64,000 nucleotides of DNA from Maritalea porphyrae. GTDB taxonomy: Bacteria > Pseudomonadota > Alphaproteobacteria > Rhizobiales > Devosiaceae. The notes under the pieces were generated by a model that searched no databases, was not told the origin of the DNA, and worked only from the letters and a program-made list of their open reading frames with translations. Position 1 is the first letter of the stretch. The number at the start of each line of letters is the position of its first letter. The stretch is taken from positions 1,015,566 to 1,079,565 of the forward strand of contig NZ_BSNI01000002.1 of the NCBI RefSeq assembly GCF_030159895.1, given 5' to 3'. Positions 26,267 through 35,523 of the stretch are shown here, piece after piece. Both the position numbers and the translations under genes were made by a program.

Positions 26267-27604
26267 ATGAGCAAGACAATCACTTGTATTTGGCAAGGCA
26301 CTGCGAACGAACTTCAATCGCTAAGCGACGCGCAGACAAACTGGCTGAAGGCGGCAAAGTTTGAAGGAAAGGCCGGAGAACTCTTGGCAATTCCTTCTGA
26401 AAATGGCGATATCGATCAGTATGTATTTGGCCTAGGCGAGCGCGGAAAGTCGCACCCTATGGTGACCGGGCTTGCGGCTGCTCAACTCAAGGACGGCGAG
26501 TTTGACCTAAAGGGTGACTTTGATAACCCGAATATTGCAGCCCTTGGCTTTCGTCTTGGTGGTTATCAGTTCACCGACTTCAAAAAGTCGGAGAATAAGG
26601 TAAGTTTGGGTAGCGCCGAAGGTGCGGACAAATCGGAAGTCGCATTGATGGCGGAAGCCGCGGAACTTGCGCGTGACCTGATCAATCGTCCAGCAAATGA
26701 TCTCGGGCCCGATAACTACGAAACCGCCATCCGAGAGTTTGCCAAAAAACACGGGGCTGATGTCCGTTCAATCGTTGGCGATGATTTGTTGGCACAAAAT
26801 TACCCAATGATCCACGCGGTTGGACGCGCGTCAGCGCAAGCGCCGCGCCTTCTTGATTTTACTTGGGGAAAAGAAGATGCACCAAAGGTAACGCTTGTCG
26901 GCAAAGGCGTTATTTTTGACAGCGGCGGACTAGATATCAAACCGGCCGCGAGCATGTTGCTGATGAAAAAGGATATGGGCGGTTCGGCCAACGTGCTTGG
27001 TCTCGCACATGCCATTATGAGCGCCAAGCTGAACGTTCGTTTGCGCGTTCTTATTCCAGTTGTTGAAAATGCGATTTCGGGTTCTGCCTTCCGTCCAGGG
27101 GATATTCTGCCATCCCGCAATGGCATGACCGTTGAAATCGGAAATACCGATGCGGAAGGACGCTTGGTACTCGCAGACGCTCTCACATTGGCGGATGAGG
27201 AGAGCCCAGAAATCGTGATAGACATGGCAACCCTTACTGGTGCCGCGCGCGTCGCTGTGGGCACAGAGCTTGCCGCCCTGTTTTCCAATGACGACGATTT
27301 CGCAAGCCAAATAATGGCGGAAGGGGTGCCAGCGTCTGATCCACTTTGGCGGCTTCCGCTGTGGGACAATTATGATGAGATGCTCGCTTCACCTATTGCA
27401 GATGTGAATCACATTTCTGCAGGTGGATTTGGCGGCGCCATCACAGCGGCTCTGTTTTTGCGACGCTTTGTGAAGAAAGCCAAAAGTTGGAGCCACATGG
27501 ACATGATGGCTTGGGCTGATAAGCCGCGCCCTGGTCGCCCATTAGGCGGTACTGAACAGGGCCAACGCGCTGCATATTTGGCGCTCAAAAAACGATTTGG
27601 CTAG
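26267..27604 (+). CDS. Leucyl aminopeptidase family (M17) protein
   Basis: A 445-residue cytosolic aminopeptidase of the M17 family, removing N-terminal residues from peptides. The catalytic domain shows the first metal region VTLVGKGVIFDSGGLDIKP with LLMKKDMGGSA, and the signature NTDAEGRLVLADAL (near residue 296) with its Asp and Glu metal ligands. Length is slightly below classical PepA (about 500) and fits the shorter rhizobial form. The ATG follows a GCGGGA sequence. Its 3' end overlaps the convergent hydroxyacid dehydrogenase gene by four bases (CTAG). Confidence 0.88.
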   Translation: MSKTITCIWQGTANELQSLSDAQTNWLKAAKFEGKAGELLAIPSENGDIDQYVFGLGERGKSHPMVTGLAAAQLKDGEFDLKGDFDNPNIAALGFRLGGYQFTDFKKSENKVSLGSAEGADKSEVALMAEAAELARDLINRPANDLGPDNYETAIREFAKKHGADVRSIVGDDLLAQNYPMIHAVGRASAQAPRLLDFTWGKEDAPKVTLVGKGVIFDSGGLDIKPAASMLLMKKDMGGSANVLGLAHAIMSAKLNVRLRVLIPVVENAISGSAFRPGDILPSRNGMTVEIGNTDAEGRLVLADALTLADEESPEIVIDMATLTGAARVAVGTELAALFSNDDDFASQIMAEGVPASDPLWRLPLWDNYDEMLASPIADVNHISAGGFGGAITAALFLRRFVKKAKSWSHMDMMAWADKPRPGRPLGGTEQGQRAAYLALKKRFG

Positions 27605-28545
27605 TAACCCCGTTTTGTATCAACCACATGTTTCAATTCACCCGATTGCTCAAATCGGGTGATTTGTTCTGTGACCAACCTTACACCAGCGTCCAGACCA
27701 GAAATGGCTGCAATGTGTGGCGTGATATAGCAATTATCAAAAGACCAAAGCGCACTTGTCGATGGCAATGGTTCAACCTTAAATACATCAAGGCTTGCCG
27801 CGCCTAAAGTGCCATCGAGCAGGGCGGTAACGATATCGTCTTCATTTTGGTGACCACCGCGCGCAGCGTTGACGATGCAAGGGCCGCCGGGAAGATGACC
27901 GCGGCGCAGCTTTTTGAAATTGTTCATGCACAAAATGTCTGTTGTGTCTGGTGTTAGCGGCAGAAGGCAAACAAGAATGTCGGTGCGATTCAAGAAGGCG
28001 TCGAAAGTTTCTGCTCCTGTAAATTCTTCGATCCCCGCTATATTTTTTGCAGATCTTGCCCAGCCAGCAACATTGTATCCAAGATAATTGAGCTTTTCAG
28101 CAGCATCAGCGCCCAGTTGCCCGAGGCCCATAATGCCAACATTGATTGTGGATGCGCGCTCCGGATAGTATTGATCCCATTGCCGTTGCGTTTGATCACG
28201 CTTGTAGCGCGTGGCTTGCCTGTGATGCATGGCCACGTTTGCTACGACATAGTCGGTCATACACTGAGTCAATTCATCGTCTACAAATCGCACAACAGGC
28301 ACGCCTTGCGGCAGCTTGGGATGTTTGACGATGCCATCAACTCCGGCACCGAGCGAAAATATGACTTCCAAGTTGACTAAACCGTCAAAGGCATCTGCTT
28401 CGGGTTTCCAGACATAAAGGTATTTGATCTCTTTGAGGTCGAACTTGTCTTCGCGTGTGACGATTTTGTGGTTAGGCAGTGCCTTCTGAAAGGCGTCAGC
28501 CCATTCGCGTTCGCTTACATCACTCAAATGCATCAACATGGTCAT
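27601..28545 (-). CDS. ghrA: Glyoxylate/hydroxypyruvate reductase A-like 2-hydroxyacid dehydrogenase
   Basis: A 314-residue NAD(P)-dependent D-2-hydroxyacid dehydrogenase that most resembles GhrA, reducing glyoxylate and hydroxypyruvate. The nucleotide-binding site is GIMGLGQLGADAAEKL (near residue 138), the substrate Arg lies in NAARGGHQNE (near 227), the catalytic Glu in KVEPLPS and the His in TPHIAAISG (near 275). Length matches E. coli GhrA (312). The exact substrate could differ within the family. It is read leftward behind its own start, downstream of the cytochrome c terminator. Confidence 0.8.
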   Translation of the reverse strand: MTMLMHLSDVSEREWADAFQKALPNHKIVTREDKFDLKEIKYLYVWKPEADAFDGLVNLEVIFSLGAGVDGIVKHPKLPQGVPVVRFVDDELTQCMTDYVVANVAMHHRQATRYKRDQTQRQWDQYYPERASTINVGIMGLGQLGADAAEKLNYLGYNVAGWARSAKNIAGIEEFTGAETFDAFLNRTDILVCLLPLTPDTTDILCMNNFKKLRRGHLPGGPCIVNAARGGHQNEDDIVTALLDGTLGAASLDVFKVEPLPSTSALWSFDNCYITPHIAAISGLDAGVRLVTEQITRFEQSGELKHVVDTKRGY

Positions 28546-28558
28546 AAAAGAACTCCAA

Positions 28559-28589
28559 CAAAAAAGGCCGCGCCTTTATGGCACGACCT
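28559..28589 (-). terminator. Rho-independent terminator after cytochrome c gene
   Basis: Read on the minus strand, AAGGTCGTGCC (28589-28579) pairs with GGCGCGGCCTT (28573-28563) over 11 positions including two G-U pairs, which exist only in the leftward RNA. A short U-run follows. It lies 40 bases after the cytochrome c stop and 14 bases before the ghrA start. Confidence 0.85.
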
Positions 28590-28628
28590 TGTTTGTTCGT
28601 CTAATCGCAAAAGGCGATTTGCGTTCGC

Positions 28629-29183
28629 TTACTCGGTTGGGAAAGCAACCGGCGCAGCTGAAAGTGTTTGCAAATATGCAAGCAAGTCAGCACGATCAGT
28701 TTCTTTTTTCAAACCAGCAAAGCTCATCTTTGTACCCGGTGCGTAATCTTTTGGCTTCAACAAGAATGCATCAAGGTCTTCGTACGTCCATGTACGGCCT
28801 TCAGCCTTGTACTCGTTGAAAACGTCAGAATATCCGAAACCATCAACACCAGCGATCGTGCGCCCAACAATGTCATAAAGCGCTGGGCCAACTTTGTTCG
28901 CTCCGCCTTCGTCAAACGAGTGGCAAGCTGTACATTTCTTGATAACTTTCTCGCCCTTTGATGCATCCGCGTTCGCAAGCAAAGCCGCAAGAGAAACTTC
29001 TTCCACAGCCGCTTCTTCACCATGGTCATCGCCATGTCCAGCGTCCGCCACCTCAATCGTGTAACCGCCGCCTTCGCCAGCTACAGGATGGTAGATGCTT
29101 TCTGCCAGGAAGCCGCCCGCCATAATGAACAACAACGTGCCCAAAACAGCACCGAAAATTTTCTGCAGGTCAATCCAATTCAT
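28629..29183 (-). CDS. Membrane-anchored class I cytochrome c
   Basis: A 184-residue c-type cytochrome that carries electrons at the periplasmic face of the membrane, like CycM/c552 in Alphaproteobacteria. One N-terminal hydrophobic helix (IFGAVLGTLLFIMAGGFLAE) serves as an uncleaved anchor. A His/Asp/Glu-rich linker (AGHGDDHGEEAAVEE) follows. The haem motif is KKCTACHSF (CxxCH near residue 83) and the axial Met is in PGTKMSFAG (near 155). The ATG at 29183 is preferred to one 57 bases upstream, since it starts the anchor as in the family. A terminator follows the gene. Confidence 0.9.
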   Translation of the reverse strand: MNWIDLQKIFGAVLGTLLFIMAGGFLAESIYHPVAGEGGGYTIEVADAGHGDDHGEEAAVEEVSLAALLANADASKGEKVIKKCTACHSFDEGGANKVGPALYDIVGRTIAGVDGFGYSDVFNEYKAEGRTWTYEDLDAFLLKPKDYAPGTKMSFAGLKKETDRADLLAYLQTLSAAPVAFPTE

Positions 29184-29399
29184 TTTATGCCTTCTCCACG
29201 CTGCCGCCCCATATCCGACAGCTAAATCTGCAACGTTCAAATATCACTATTCAAACCAAACTGATTCCCGCAAGCCATTTGCAAAACCAGCTATTCGCGC
29301 GCGGACCATATATACTGCGCCGCAAAGGTGCAACTCCCTTCATGCAATATGCGACATTTCCGCCGTTTTGACGCCGAACGCATATGCGCGGCAAGTGCA

Positions 29400-29428
29400 T
29401 TGACTCTTTCTTTGTCGATGTTGATATT
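29400..29428 (+). promoter_or_regulatory. Sigma-70 type promoter for pheA
   Basis: TTGACT (29400-29405), 17 bases, GATATT (29423-29428). Transcription would begin near 29435, leaving a leader of about 30 bases before the ATG at 29466. The -10 box is only a moderate match. Confidence 0.45.
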
Positions 29429-29465
29429 GCCCACCGGTTTAACAAGCGTTTTCAAAGGTATTGAT

Positions 29466-30311
29466 ATGTTAAAGGTCGCATTCCAAGGGGAAAAAGGTGC
29501 ATTCGGTCATGCGGCAGTCAATGCTGTATTTCCTGACGAAGAAGCAGTGCCTTGCGTTACCTTTGAAAACACCATTGCAGCAGTCCAAAATGGTGACGCA
29601 GACTACGCAATGGTTCCAGTGGAAAACTCACTATATGGCCGTATTACAGATATTCACCACATCTTGCCCGAAAGTGGACTGAAGATAATTGGCGAGTACT
29701 ATCACCGTGTGAATATGTGCCTGCTGGGCATCAAGGGCACGAAGATTGACGAGATTGAAGAAGTGCAAAGTCTTTCCGTTGCGCTTGGCCAATGCCGTAA
29801 ATTTATTCGTGATCACAATCTAACAGCAATAAACTCAGTGGATACTGCTGGCTCAGCGCGAGAAGTCGCTGAACTTGGCGACAAGCGTCGCGCCGCAATT
29901 GCTTCACGGTTAGCGGGCGAGATATACGGCCTAGATTTGTTGGCTGAAGACATTGAGGATGAGGACCATAACACAACGCGCTTTCTCATCATGTCGCGCG
30001 AAATGCTCGACATTAAACCCGCGCCAGATGTGAAAACCACTTTCGTATTCCGTGTTCGCAACGTCCCTGCCGCGCTCTATAAGGCGATGGGCGGATTTGC
30101 GACCAATGGCATCAACATGACCAAGCTTGAAAGCTACATGGTTGATGGCAATTTCACCGCCACGCAATTCTATGCGGATATTGAAGGGCACCCAGATGAT
30201 CGGGGTGTTCAGTTTGCCATGGAAGAGTTGGAGTTTTTCACCGACTACATCAACATTCTTGGGGTCTACCCATCCAAGAAAAGCTATGATGAAGGCGGCA
30301 ACGAGAAATAG
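29466..30311 (+). CDS. pheA: Prephenate dehydratase
   Basis: A 281-residue stand-alone prephenate dehydratase (no chorismate mutase domain), making phenylpyruvate for phenylalanine synthesis. The catalytic domain starts VAFQGEKGAFGHAA, has VPVENSLYGRITD and the catalytic TRF motif in NTTRFLIMS (near residue 174). An ACT domain (KTTFVFRVRNVPAALYKAMG, near 192, then LESYMVD) provides feedback inhibition by phenylalanine. The ATG at 29466 follows AAAGG; longer in-frame readings from 29328 have no family support. It lies immediately before the SRP RNA. Confidence 0.93.
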   Translation: MLKVAFQGEKGAFGHAAVNAVFPDEEAVPCVTFENTIAAVQNGDADYAMVPVENSLYGRITDIHHILPESGLKIIGEYYHRVNMCLLGIKGTKIDEIEEVQSLSVALGQCRKFIRDHNLTAINSVDTAGSAREVAELGDKRRAAIASRLAGEIYGLDLLAEDIEDEDHNTTRFLIMSREMLDIKPAPDVKTTFVFRVRNVPAALYKAMGGFATNGINMTKLESYMVDGNFTATQFYADIEGHPDDRGVQFAMEELEFFTDYINILGVYPSKKSYDEGGNEK

Positions 30312-30384
30312 TCTGCTTCCCAATCACTAGAAACCTGTGTTGGTCTCTTGCAATCTAGGCAAAGATCAACCATATAGTCGCGTT

Positions 30385-30477
30385 GGGAGGTTGGCGCGGA
30401 CGAACCGCTCGCCAACCGGGTCAGGTCCGGAAGGAAGCAGCCCTAACGAGTTAGGAACGGGTCGTTGCCAGCCTCCT
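30385..30477 (+). ncRNA. ffs: Signal recognition particle RNA (4.5S, small bacterial type)
   Basis: The conserved SRP domain IV core is present: GGTCAGGTCCGGAAGGAAGC at 30419-30438 followed by AGCCC, the Ffh-binding loop with GGAA tetraloop. The ends pair: GGAGG (30386-30390) with CCTCC (30472-30476), and TTGGC with GCCAG. About 93-97 nucleotides, which fits the 4.5S class. A short T-rich tract follows. It lies between pheA and dnaX, a position I recall as common in Hyphomicrobiales. An open reading frame runs through it by chance. Confidence 0.95.
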
Positions 30478-30555
30478 TCTTTTGCTTTGCGCGACGCCTC
30501 AGAATCGGTGTCAAATAGCGCGACCAACTTTCACAAATCTTTGGCGGGGCAAAAA

Positions 30556-32289
30556 TTGGCGGACAAACAAGAATCTTATCTGGTACTTGCCCGCAAATAC
30601 CGCCCTGAGAGCTTTGCGACATTCATCGGCCAAGAGGCGATGGTGCAAACGCTAAAAAATGCGTTTAGTGCAAACCGCATCGCCCACGCCTTCATGCTTA
30701 CCGGTGTCCGCGGGGTCGGCAAGACGACAACTGCCCGTATTCTTGCACGCGCGTTGAACTTTGAAGATGATAATGGGGCGCGCCCAAACCTGGATTTGGA
30801 AACAGAAGGCAAGCATTGCCGCGCGATTATTGAAAGCCGCCACGTCGACATTATTGAAATGGATGCCGCGTCACATACTGGCATTGATGATATCCGCGAA
30901 ATTATCGATAGCGTGCGCTATGGCCCGGTTTCTGCGCCCTATAAAGTTTTCATTATTGACGAAGTGCACATGCTCTCTAAGGCGGCGTTCAACGGCCTGT
31001 TGAAAACGCTGGAAGAGCCCCCCCCATATGTGAAGTTCATTTTTGCCACGACAGAAATTCGCAAGGTGCCGATCACGATCCTTTCGCGCTGCCAACGATT
31101 TGATCTGCGTCGTGTTGGTCCCGAGGCTCTGCAAGATTATCTTGGTGGTATCTTGGAAAAAGAAGGCATCACGTTTGAACAAGATGCTTTGCAATTGGTC
31201 ATTCGAGCGGGTGAAGGATCGGTGCGCGATAACCTCTCCTTGCTTGATCAGGCCATCGCCCATTCTGGTGGAGATATTAAAGCGGAAACCGTAAGGCAGA
31301 TGCTCGGTCTTGCGGATAGAGCCCTAACACTTGATCTGTTCGAGACCTTAATGAAGGGCGACGCGGCCAGCGCACTTGAGCAGCTGCGACATCAATATGA
31401 TGCGGGCGCGGATGCAGCGACCATCGTTACAGATTTGGCGTCGACCACCCATCTGGTCACCCGTCTCAAGGTCGTGCCGGGAGCCGACAAAGACCCTGTG
31501 CTAACCCCGGACGAAAAGACACGCGGCAAAGAGATGGCGCAAAAGCTCAATATTCGAGTTTTGTCGCGCACCTGGCAGATATTGAATAAAGGCATTCAAG
31601 AGATCAACAATGCCCACGACGCTATCCAGGCCGCTGAAATGGTGCTTATTCGTTTGGCTTATGCCGCTGATTTGCCGACGCCGGATGAGCTGATCAAAAA
31701 ACTCGGTGATGCGCCACAAGGCGGAAGTGCTTCTGCACAGTCCGCACCTTCAGGACGCCCAACCGGTGGCGGTGGAATGCAAGCCGCGGCGGGTGGCGGT
31801 GCACGAATGCAAGCCGTAAGCGTCAACCATGCGCCACAAGCTTCGCCTGTTAGCAAACCAACAATGTCGATCTCAACTTTTGAAGAGATTGTTGCGCTGT
31901 GCGGCGAAAAACGCGAGCTTGTCCTCAAACATGCGCTGGAGGCGAATGTAAGCCCGGTTTCAGTTGCCGATGGTCGCATTGAAATCGCTTTGACGCCTAA
32001 CACTGATCAGTCGGTGGCGTCGCAGCTTTCACAAAAGCTCAAAGAATGGACAAATCGACCTTGGATGGTCACAGTGTCCAAGCAAAAGGCCGAAAACACC
32101 ATTCGTCAGCAGCGCGACCGCGCCGCGCAAGAAAAGCTCGACAAGGCAATGCAGGACCCATCGGTCAAAGCAATTCTTGCAGCTTTTCCAGGCGCACGCT
32201 TGGTCAACGAAAAATCACTAATTGACGATGAACCGCCAGCCGAACAATGGCTGGATGATGGCGAACGAGACGAAGGAATAGACGAATGA
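30556..32289 (+). CDS. dnaX: DNA polymerase III gamma/tau subunit
   Basis: A 577-residue clamp-loader subunit of the replicative polymerase. The AAA+ module shows Walker [16 protein letters not shown] (near residue 50), [24 protein letters not shown] with the DExH-like box, and sensor 1 ([10 protein letters not shown]). The zinc module is reduced: only one Cys (GKHCRAI) is seen where several are usual. The start is taken as the TTG at 30556, which gives [20 protein letters not shown] in register with the family; GTG 30508 and TTG 30541 are alternatives, and a start upstream would run through the SRP RNA. No programmed frameshift site was recognised. It overlaps ybaB by ATGA. Confidence 0.92.
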   Translation: MADKQESYLVLARKYRPESFATFIGQEAMVQTLKNAFSANRIAHAFMLTGVRGVGKTTTARILARALNFEDDNGARPNLDLETEGKHCRAIIESRHVDIIEMDAASHTGIDDIREIIDSVRYGPVSAPYKVFIIDEVHMLSKAAFNGLLKTLEEPPPYVKFIFATTEIRKVPITILSRCQRFDLRRVGPEALQDYLGGILEKEGITFEQDALQLVIRAGEGSVRDNLSLLDQAIAHSGGDIKAETVRQMLGLADRALTLDLFETLMKGDAASALEQLRHQYDAGADAATIVTDLASTTHLVTRLKVVPGADKDPVLTPDEKTRGKEMAQKLNIRVLSRTWQILNKGIQEINNAHDAIQAAEMVLIRLAYAADLPTPDELIKKLGDAPQGGSASAQSAPSGRPTGGGGMQAAAGGGARMQAVSVNHAPQASPVSKPTMSISTFEEIVALCGEKRELVLKHALEANVSPVSVADGRIEIALTPNTDQSVASQLSQKLKEWTNRPWMVTVSKQKAENTIRQQRDRAAQEKLDKAMQDPSVKAILAAFPGARLVNEKSLIDDEPPAEQWLDDGERDEGIDE

Positions 32290-32609
32290 AAGACATAATG
32301 GGCATGATGAAGAAGGCTCAGGAGATGCAGGCCAAAGTTGGCGAAATGCAAGCTGAGCTGGAAGCAACAGAAGTTGAAGGTACCGCAGGTGCTGGCATGG
32401 TGACTGTCACTTTGACTGGCAAAGGCGACATGCGCGGTGTGAAAATCGATCCTTCTTTGCTCAAGGAAGAAGAAGCGGAGATTTTGGAAGATTTGATCAT
32501 CGCCGCTCATGCTGATGCACGCGGAAAAGCAGAGGCACTAAGCCAAGAAAAAATGCAGGAAATGACAGCAGGTTTGCCAATTCCTCCGGGCATGAAATTG
32601 CCATTCTAA
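32286..32609 (+). CDS. ybaB: YbaB/EbfC family nucleoid-associated protein
   Basis: A 107-residue DNA-binding protein that forms a tweezer-like homodimer. The family pattern is clear: [26 protein letters not shown] at the N terminus, [21 protein letters not shown] in the beta-sheet part, and [16 protein letters not shown] at the end. Its start overlaps the dnaX stop and it precedes recR, the widespread dnaX-ybaB-recR arrangement of replication and repair genes. Confidence 0.95.
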   Translation: MKDIMGMMKKAQEMQAKVGEMQAELEATEVEGTAGAGMVTVTLTGKGDMRGVKIDPSLLKEEEAEILEDLIIAAHADARGKAEALSQEKMQEMTAGLPIPPGMKLPF

Positions 32610-32627
32610 GGATGTAAGATCCCGTTC

Positions 32628-33236
32628 ATGAACAACCAAAATGGCGGTCCAGAGATTGAGCAATTGGTCCAGCTTTTGGCGCGTCTGCCAGGGCTGGGGC
32701 CACGTTCTGCACGTCGCGCAGTTTTGCATCTGATCAAGAAAAAAGACACCCTGATGGTGCCGCTTGCCACAGCGCTTGATCGCGCAGTCGATACAGTGGT
32801 GACATGCGCCCAGTGCGGCAATGTTGATACCAAATCTCCATGCAACATTTGTAGTGATACGCGCCGAATTGAATCAGGGCTATTGATCGTTGTCGAAGAC
32901 GTAGCTGATCTTTGGGCGCTGGAGCGGGCAGGGGCTAATAAGTCACTTTATCATGTGCTCGGCGGGACTTTGTCGCCCCTCGATGGCGTAGGTCCCGAAG
33001 ATCTGAACATCAACACACTTGTTGATCGTGTCGAAAAAGGCGATGTGCGCGAGGTTGTGTTAGCGGTAAACGCTACAGTTGATGGGCAAACCACAGCGCA
33101 CTATGTAACAGACAGGCTTGAGAGTTTTGAGGTTAAGATCACCCGTCTTGCTCATGGCGTACCTGTTGGTGGCGAGTTGGACTATCTGGACGAAGGGACG
33201 TTGACCCAAGCGCTTAATGCGCGAACCGATTTTTAA
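32628..33236 (+). CDS. recR: Recombination protein RecR
   Basis: A 202-residue ring-forming protein of the RecFOR pathway, which loads RecA at gaps. It has the helix-hairpin-helix [17 protein letters not shown] (near residue 23), the C4 zinc finger [16 protein letters not shown] (near 58), the Toprim domain with [15 protein letters not shown] (near 85), and a Walker-like C-terminal segment ([21 protein letters not shown]). Length equals E. coli RecR (201). Confidence 0.95.
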   Translation: MNNQNGGPEIEQLVQLLARLPGLGPRSARRAVLHLIKKKDTLMVPLATALDRAVDTVVTCAQCGNVDTKSPCNICSDTRRIESGLLIVVEDVADLWALERAGANKSLYHVLGGTLSPLDGVGPEDLNINTLVDRVEKGDVREVVLAVNATVDGQTTAHYVTDRLESFEVKITRLAHGVPVGGELDYLDEGTLTQALNARTDF

Positions 33237-33262
33237 AAACCTTGATTGAAGCGGAGATTGTG

Positions 33263-33661
33263 ATGACGTCGTCAAACGCGGAGCTGGTTAGATCTTATCT
33301 TTCAGCGCTCAACCAATTGAAGCAAGGCGATGAACTTGCAGCTTACTTTCATCCTGATGTTGTTCAAACTGAGTTTCCCAACAAAATTACCCCGGAGCGC
33401 GTAGATCGTGATATCGCCGCCATTTTGGATGGTGCAGCGCGCGGTGCGAAAATTCTGCAAAAACAAGAATTCACGATCAACAACATTGTAGAAGGCGAAG
33501 AAAGTCTGGTCGCAGAACTTATTTGGCGCGGAACTATGAGCGTGCCCGTGGCTTCGCTAAAAGTTGGCGACGAAATGGTTGCGCATTTCGCATGCATTTT
33601 CGAGTTCAAAGATGGTTTGATTTTTCGCCAGCGCAATTACGATTGTTTCGAAGCGTTCTAG
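33263..33661 (+). CDS. NTF2/SnoaL-like protein
   Basis: A 132-residue cytoplasmic protein with the cone-shaped NTF2/SnoaL-like pattern: an N-terminal helix SNAELVRSYLSALNQLKQGD, then AAYFHPDVVQTEFPNK, and C-terminal strands EMVAHFACIFEFKDGLIFRQRNYDCFEAF. Members are small-molecule isomerases, cyclases or ligand carriers; the sequence does not show which. The ATG at 33263 follows GGAG at eight bases; a TTG seven codons earlier is less likely. It trails recR by 26 bases and converges on rmuC. Confidence 0.7.
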   Translation: MTSSNAELVRSYLSALNQLKQGDELAAYFHPDVVQTEFPNKITPERVDRDIAAILDGAARGAKILQKQEFTINNIVEGEESLVAELIWRGTMSVPVASLKVGDEMVAHFACIFEFKDGLIFRQRNYDCFEAF

Positions 33662-33666
33662 TTGGA

Positions 33667-34830
33667 CTAAAGAGGCAGTTGCTTGGTTTTGTCTTCATTC
33701 GAGTCACGATCTTCAAAGTCCATCTGCTCTATACGTTCAGATCGTTTGGTTACTTTGCCGGTTGAGATCAGGATTTGCTCCACATCTTTGTTGGCTTGTT
33801 GAAAGTGCGATTGCAGCTTTAAGACACGATCAGACAACCGCCCCACATCGGTGAGTAAGTTCGATACTTCTTGTTGGATAATGTGCGCTTGCTCTCGCAT
33901 TTTCACGTCACGCAATAAGGCTTGCACCACTTGAATTGACAGCATCAATAAAGACGGTGAAACAATCACCACGCGCTGGCGTAGCGCCTGTTGTACGATG
34001 TCTTCAAAGCGCTCATGAATGTCGGCAAAAATCGCTTCGGACGGCACGAACAAAAAGGCAGTGTCGTGCGTCTCTCCTGGAATAAAATATTTCTCTGAGA
34101 TGGCTTTTATGTGCACCTTCATATCGTTGCGGAATGAGGCGATAGCCTGCTTGATCTCTTCTGGGCTTTCTGCCGCTTGCAACCTCTGCCATGCTTCCAA
34201 CGGAAACTTTGCATCAATCACCAAGTTTGGTGCATCGTTCGGCAATGTGACCAGACAGTCGGGTCTATTGTTGTTGGACAGTGTTGCTTGAAAATTAAAG
34301 CTTGCTGCTGGCAAACCGTCCGCAACAATTGCTTCCATGCGACCTTGGCCGAAAGCGCCACGACTTTGCTTGTTCGCTAATATGTCACGCAGCGACACCA
34401 CTTCTGTCGACAATTCAGCAATCGTGGACTGTGCCCGGTCAATTACGGCCAGTCGTTCATTTAGTTTGGATAGGCTCTCTTCTGTTTTGACCCGTGTTTC
34501 GTTCACCGATTGATTGGTGCGGTGGCTTGCTCCTTCGATCCGTTCCGTAAGCAAGCGTGCCAAATCCGAGGTGCGTGAGCCAAAAATCTCAGACATCGTG
34601 TGCATGCGCCCCGTCATTTCGGATTGTACACGCATCAAGTCGGCCATATGGCGTTCCATTTCTGCGTTGCGTTGCGCGAGCGCAATGGCATCGTCTTGGC
34701 GGCGCCGGTTCGCGCGCATTATGGTTATAATTGCCGCTATCGAAAGCACCAACAACGTCGCCAAGAAAAGCAATACGGTTTCGGTCGATGTGAAATCACG
34801 CCCAAAGGCGGAAAAGAGAACTTGTTCCAT
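33667..34830 (-). CDS. rmuC: DNA recombination protein RmuC homolog
   Basis: A 387-residue protein with one N-terminal membrane helix (TVLLFLATLLVLSIAAIITIM), a long coiled coil (about residues 40-155) and the RmuC nuclease-like domain (about 165-345) containing RGAFGQGRMEAIVADGLP, LVIDAKFPLEAW and FVPSEAIFADIHERFE. RmuC limits inversion at short inverted repeats in E. coli; its biochemical activity is still inferred. The gene is divergent from def. Confidence 0.88.
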   Translation of the reverse strand: MEQVLFSAFGRDFTSTETVLLFLATLLVLSIAAIITIMRANRRRQDDAIALAQRNAEMERHMADLMRVQSEMTGRMHTMSEIFGSRTSDLARLLTERIEGASHRTNQSVNETRVKTEESLSKLNERLAVIDRAQSTIAELSTEVVSLRDILANKQSRGAFGQGRMEAIVADGLPAASFNFQATLSNNNRPDCLVTLPNDAPNLVIDAKFPLEAWQRLQAAESPEEIKQAIASFRNDMKVHIKAISEKYFIPGETHDTAFLFVPSEAIFADIHERFEDIVQQALRQRVVIVSPSLLMLSIQVVQALLRDVKMREQAHIIQQEVSNLLTDVGRLSDRVLKLQSHFQQANKDVEQILISTGKVTKRSERIEQMDFEDRDSNEDKTKQLPL

Positions 34831-34941
34831 TTCCTAATTCTATCTGATTCGCCATTTTCGCATTGACCAAATCGATCTGGAAAATTGCCTAAAAACACCT
34901 ACATATGTGGGAGGTCGATAGACGCAATTTGAAAGCTTGTC

Positions 34942-34971
34942 TTGACCCGCAAAGCCCTTTCATCCTATCGA
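34942..34971 (+). promoter_or_regulatory. Candidate promoter for def-fmt-truA
   Basis: TTGACC (34942-34947), 18 bases, TATCGA (34966-34971). Transcription would start near 34978, about 27 bases before the def ATG. The -35 is strong for this group; the -10 is modest. Confidence 0.4.
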
Positions 34972-35004
34972 CACGGTTAAATTGAACCAAAGGTAACTTG
35001 CACG

Positions 35005-35520
35005 ATGGCTATTAGGCCCATTCTTCACATTCCAACCCCTTGTTTGCGCGAAGTGGCTGCGCCTGTTGTTGAGATCAATGATGAGATAAAAACGCTTGTC
35101 ACTGACATGTTCGACACCATGTATGACGCGCCCGGCGTTGGGCTTGCTGCGCCGCAAATTGGTGTGATGCATCGGGTGATAGTAATGGACCCTGCTGGCG
35201 AAGAGGAAGATCGTGCGCCGCTTGCCATGATCAATCCAGACATCAAGTGGTTCTCTGAAGAATTGCGCGTGCACCAAGAAGGGTGTCTGTCGATCCCTGA
35301 ATATTATGAAGATGTGGAACGGCCGGATCTTTGTAGAGTTGCTTTTCTCGACATTGACGGTAAATCGCACGAGTTAGAGTGTGAAGGGCTATTGTCGACT
35401 ATCGTTCAACACGAGGTTGATCACCTGAATGGCAAGCTGTTCATTGATTATCTATCGCGTTTGAAACGCGAACGTGTAACCAAAAAATTCCAGAAACTGG
35501 CCAAGAGAGCAGCAGGTTAA
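35005..35520 (+). CDS. def: Peptide deformylase
   Basis: A 171-residue metalloenzyme that removes the formyl group from nascent proteins. All three motifs are intact: GVGLAAPQIGV (near residue 47), EGCLSIPEYY with the metal-binding Cys (near 93), and QHEVDHLNG with the HExxH (near 134). Length fits type 1B enzymes. It is followed after three bases by fmt, its functional counterpart. Confidence 0.96.
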   Translation: MAIRPILHIPTPCLREVAAPVVEINDEIKTLVTDMFDTMYDAPGVGLAAPQIGVMHRVIVMDPAGEEEDRAPLAMINPDIKWFSEELRVHQEGCLSIPEYYEDVERPDLCRVAFLDIDGKSHELECEGLLSTIVQHEVDHLNGKLFIDYLSRLKRERVTKKFQKLAKRAAG

Positions 35521-35523
35521 TCC

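Noticed and set aside
30337..30555. N-terminal extension of dnaX or separate peptide reading through the SRP RNA
   Set aside because: The stretch coincides with a complete SRP RNA including its GGAA core and pairing ends; the encoded residues have no family match and no ribosome site.
33034..33262. Start of the NTF2-like gene at the TTG at 33242
   Set aside because: The ATG at 33263 has GGAG at correct spacing; the TTG has none.
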